From assembly GCA_020073385.1 (NCBI GenBank), contig JAIQFH010000057.1, forward strand, positions 1 through 43,377: DNA of 43,377 bases. The letters are read 5' to 3'. Made by a program: the position numbers and the translations under genes. This document shows positions 41,808 through 43,377 of the stretch, in pieces (position 1 is the stretch's first letter; the number at the start of each line of letters is the position of its first letter). The notes below the pieces were generated by a model. It did no database searches and had not been told where the DNA came from. It worked only from the letters and a program-made list of their open reading frames with translations. The DNA comes from Terriglobia bacterium (GTDB lineage Bacteria; Acidobacteriota; Terriglobia; Terriglobales; Acidobacteriaceae).

Positions 41808-43160
41808 ATGGTGCGAAGATATACGTTTTGCGTGTTATTGATTTTCATTGCTGTCGGTAGTGTCGCCGCTCAGAGCCAAGGCTGTGAAGTTCCCGACGGT
41901 ATGACGAAAGAGCAGAAACTGCCTTGTGTCCGTGCGGGCAGGATGCTATTGGATCAGCCGACGCTGACTCCGACTCAACTGGCGAACGGCCCCGGCTTCG
42001 ATGCCGCAGAGCCAGAGAAGAGTCGGTTTGCTTACTTCACGGCAGATGACACGATCGCCTGCTACTTTCGCCCACACTATGCTTTCTCGAAGGTTCCGGG
42101 CGACAGCATGAAATTCCAGTGTTGGCACATGACTCCGGACGGCGGTTTCTATAGCCGAAAAGGAGAAACCATTCGCGTTGATGACGTAAAGGTCGTGATT
42201 GAAAAGGACAAGAGCGGAGAGAAATCTGCGTCGCTCTATGCGCGTAACGATGACAAGAATGAACATGAGATCAAAGCCGACCATTTCAAAATTAAGTATC
42301 TGAAGCCGCCCTACCCTGCCCACAACCCGCGTTTCAACGAAGTCTTTACGTCGGTTGCCACCACGCGAATTATGTGGGCGCTGGGCTTTCCGGCAGACGC
42401 CGTGTATCCGGCCGGATCAGCCAACTGCATTGGCTGCACAGACGATCCTTTCGGAAAGAAGCTCTCCGATAACAAAGCGTCCCTCAAGGATGCGCCCGCC
42501 GTCTTCAAGATCGTGAATGCGGAACGGGATTTGCCATTGGACCAGATCAATCCCGATGACGACGAGACCTGGTCGTGGACCGATGCGAACAGGTTCTATT
42601 CCGATGGCGAATGGACGCACCAGCAAAAGGTGGAGTTCGACGCGTACCGGCTCGCCCTGGGACTGATCCACTACTACAATGCCCTTCCGCAGCAGAACCG
42701 ACTGGTCTGCGCCGAGTGGGAACCGGTAGTGGCGGGGCACTCCAAGGTCTGTCGAAAGCCGATGATTTATGTGCATGACCTGGGCTCGACCTTTGGGAAA
42801 AAGCGAAGCGCCTTCGATCTTTTTGGCACCAATCCACGAGGCATTTTCGACGCTTATGCGCCCCAGACTGTTTTCTTGAACCCGGCGAATTGTGAACTGC
42901 GGGCGACGCTACTGAGCGACAAGAAGGTCCTGAAGGAAGCTCAAGACCTCATGATCCAGCGTCTAGCGCGTCTGGATCGTGAAACAGTGAAATCGATCTT
43001 CCGCGTTGCGCGCTTCAATATGATGGATCAAAAGCAGGTGCGAAGATTGCGTGCCGCGGGCGCGCAAAATGTTGATGAGGCGGCCCTCGACGAATGGACG
43101 AATGCCTTTATGAAGCGGATCGAGGAAATTCGCGCCGCCACCAACTGCAAGGCCAACTAG
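41808..43160 (+). CDS. Secreted paralogue B, degenerate catalytic loop
   Basis: 450 residues; AAGGAG 6 nt before ATG; signal peptide MVRRYTFCVLLIFIAVGSVAAQ. Starts 38 nt after gene A and is surely co-transcribed. It aligns with gene A along most of its length: FKIKYL, then NEVFTSVATTRIMWALGFPAD, CIGC, WSWTDANRF, LALGLIHYYNALPQQNRLVC, IYVHDLGSTFG, and the C-terminal VDEAALDEWTNAFMKRIEEI. In the loop that reads HSDNKPPQQRL in A, the Asp is Asn here, while the D-x-G motif is kept. If the fold is kinase-like, B could be a pseudokinase or regulator of A. An N-terminal region of about 110 residues differs. The stop is followed closely by an insertion sequence. Confidence 0.8.
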   Translation: MVRRYTFCVLLIFIAVGSVAAQSQGCEVPDGMTKEQKLPCVRAGRMLLDQPTLTPTQLANGPGFDAAEPEKSRFAYFTADDTIACYFRPHYAFSKVPGDSMKFQCWHMTPDGGFYSRKGETIRVDDVKVVIEKDKSGEKSASLYARNDDKNEHEIKADHFKIKYLKPPYPAHNPRFNEVFTSVATTRIMWALGFPADAVYPAGSANCIGCTDDPFGKKLSDNKASLKDAPAVFKIVNAERDLPLDQINPDDDETWSWTDANRFYSDGEWTHQQKVEFDAYRLALGLIHYYNALPQQNRLVCAEWEPVVAGHSKVCRKPMIYVHDLGSTFGKKRSAFDLFGTNPRGIFDAYAPQTVFLNPANCELRATLLSDKKVLKEAQDLMIQRLARLDRETVKSIFRVARFNMMDQKQVRRLRAAGAQNVDEAALDEWTNAFMKRIEEIRAATNCKAN

Positions 43161-43377
43161 TGGGCTGTCGCAGAGTAACCATTACTAGGCTGCTAGCATC
43201 AAAGCTGTCATGGCGACTGGCAGCGAAATCTTGCTCACCAAGCAACAGCAGTCCGATCTAAGTAGCATCGCCCAGTCCCGTGCTCTGCCGGCCGGATACG
43301 TGTTTCGCGCCAAGTTGATCCTCATGCTGGCAGAAGGGTCGTCCTTCAACGCGATTAAGCGACAGCTCCAGACCACG
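43161..43377 (+). mobile_element. IS630-like insertion sequence, left part
   Basis: Contains the transposase start at 43210 and about 50 nt of putative left end (gggctgtcgcag region). It continues past the window. The left boundary is an estimate; IS630 elements insert at TA, and a candidate TA lies in the stop codon area of paralogue B (43158-43159). Confidence 0.5.
43210..43377 (+). CDS. IS630-family transposase, N-terminal part
   Basis: 56 codons from ATG 43210 to the right edge. The sequence ILLTKQQQSDLSSIAQSRALPAGYVFRAKLILMLAEGSSFNAIKRQL matches the helix-turn-helix start of IS630/Tc1-type transposases (pattern LTxxERxxLxxLaRsrtxpxxxxxRAxilLxxAeGxsxxxIaxxL). The DDE catalytic part is beyond the edge. 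The left end of the element must lie between 43161 and 43209, right after the stop of paralogue B; its terminal repeat cannot be fixed without the right end. Confidence 0.8.
   Translation, partial: MATGSEILLTKQQQSDLSSIAQSRALPAGYVFRAKLILMLAEGSSFNAIKRQLQTT

Overview
The window is about 43.4 kb of moderately GC-rich, gene-dense chromosome. Gene content points to the phylum Acidobacteriota (Terriglobia-type soil bacterium): an 'ADOP'-type duplicated permease, a GWxTD-domain protein, a DUF4097 repeat protein, YVTN-type beta-propellers, small secreted proteins and many short palindromic intergenic repeats. This placement is inferred from gene families; there is no rRNA marker. No tRNA, rRNA, CRISPR array or replication origin was seen.

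Layout. 1-1116: an XRE regulator overlapping a His-rich NfeD/YqiJ-like membrane protein that runs off the left edge. 1382-6892: a secreted repeat protein, a small lipoprotein, the two permeases of a peptide-type ABC importer (DppC and DppB) separated by a VOC-fold protein and a GWxTD protein, and a small hypothetical gene. 7061-8449: a CNNM/CBS/CorC membrane protein. 8795-16522: a forward cluster of a MacA-like adaptor, two MacB-type permeases lacking an ATPase domain with a DUF4097 protein between them, and an ADOP permease. 16621-26637 (reverse strand): DEAD-box helicase, S9 peptidase, GT87 mannosyltransferase-like protein with a coupled lipoprotein, AmrS-type radical SAM enzyme, and two GAF sensor proteins, one with PilZ and Sel1 parts.

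27168-34091 is a surface polysaccharide locus: WecB epimerase, a WecA/TagO-type initiating transferase broken by a one-base frameshift, a Wza-like export protein, a GT4 glycosyltransferase and a decayed acyltransferase. 34182-40096 holds a beta-propeller lipoprotein, a glucuronyl C5-epimerase-like protein next to another propeller, a DDAH-like amidinohydrolase, a small Cys-rich protein and a third propeller. 40402-43160 is a tandem pair of secreted paralogues of no family I recognise, with motifs that could fit a divergent kinase fold. An IS630-type transposase starts at 43210 and leaves the window.

The most unusual non-coding signal is a set of short 7-bp-unit tandem arrays in at least eight mostly intergenic loci. 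The unit sequence differs at each locus but the 7-bp period is kept, and four loci have a second array or arm in inverted orientation. A second repeat class (palindromes related to a 24-bp sequence found identically at 27575 and 37671) has inserted in frame inside wecB and inside another palindrome.
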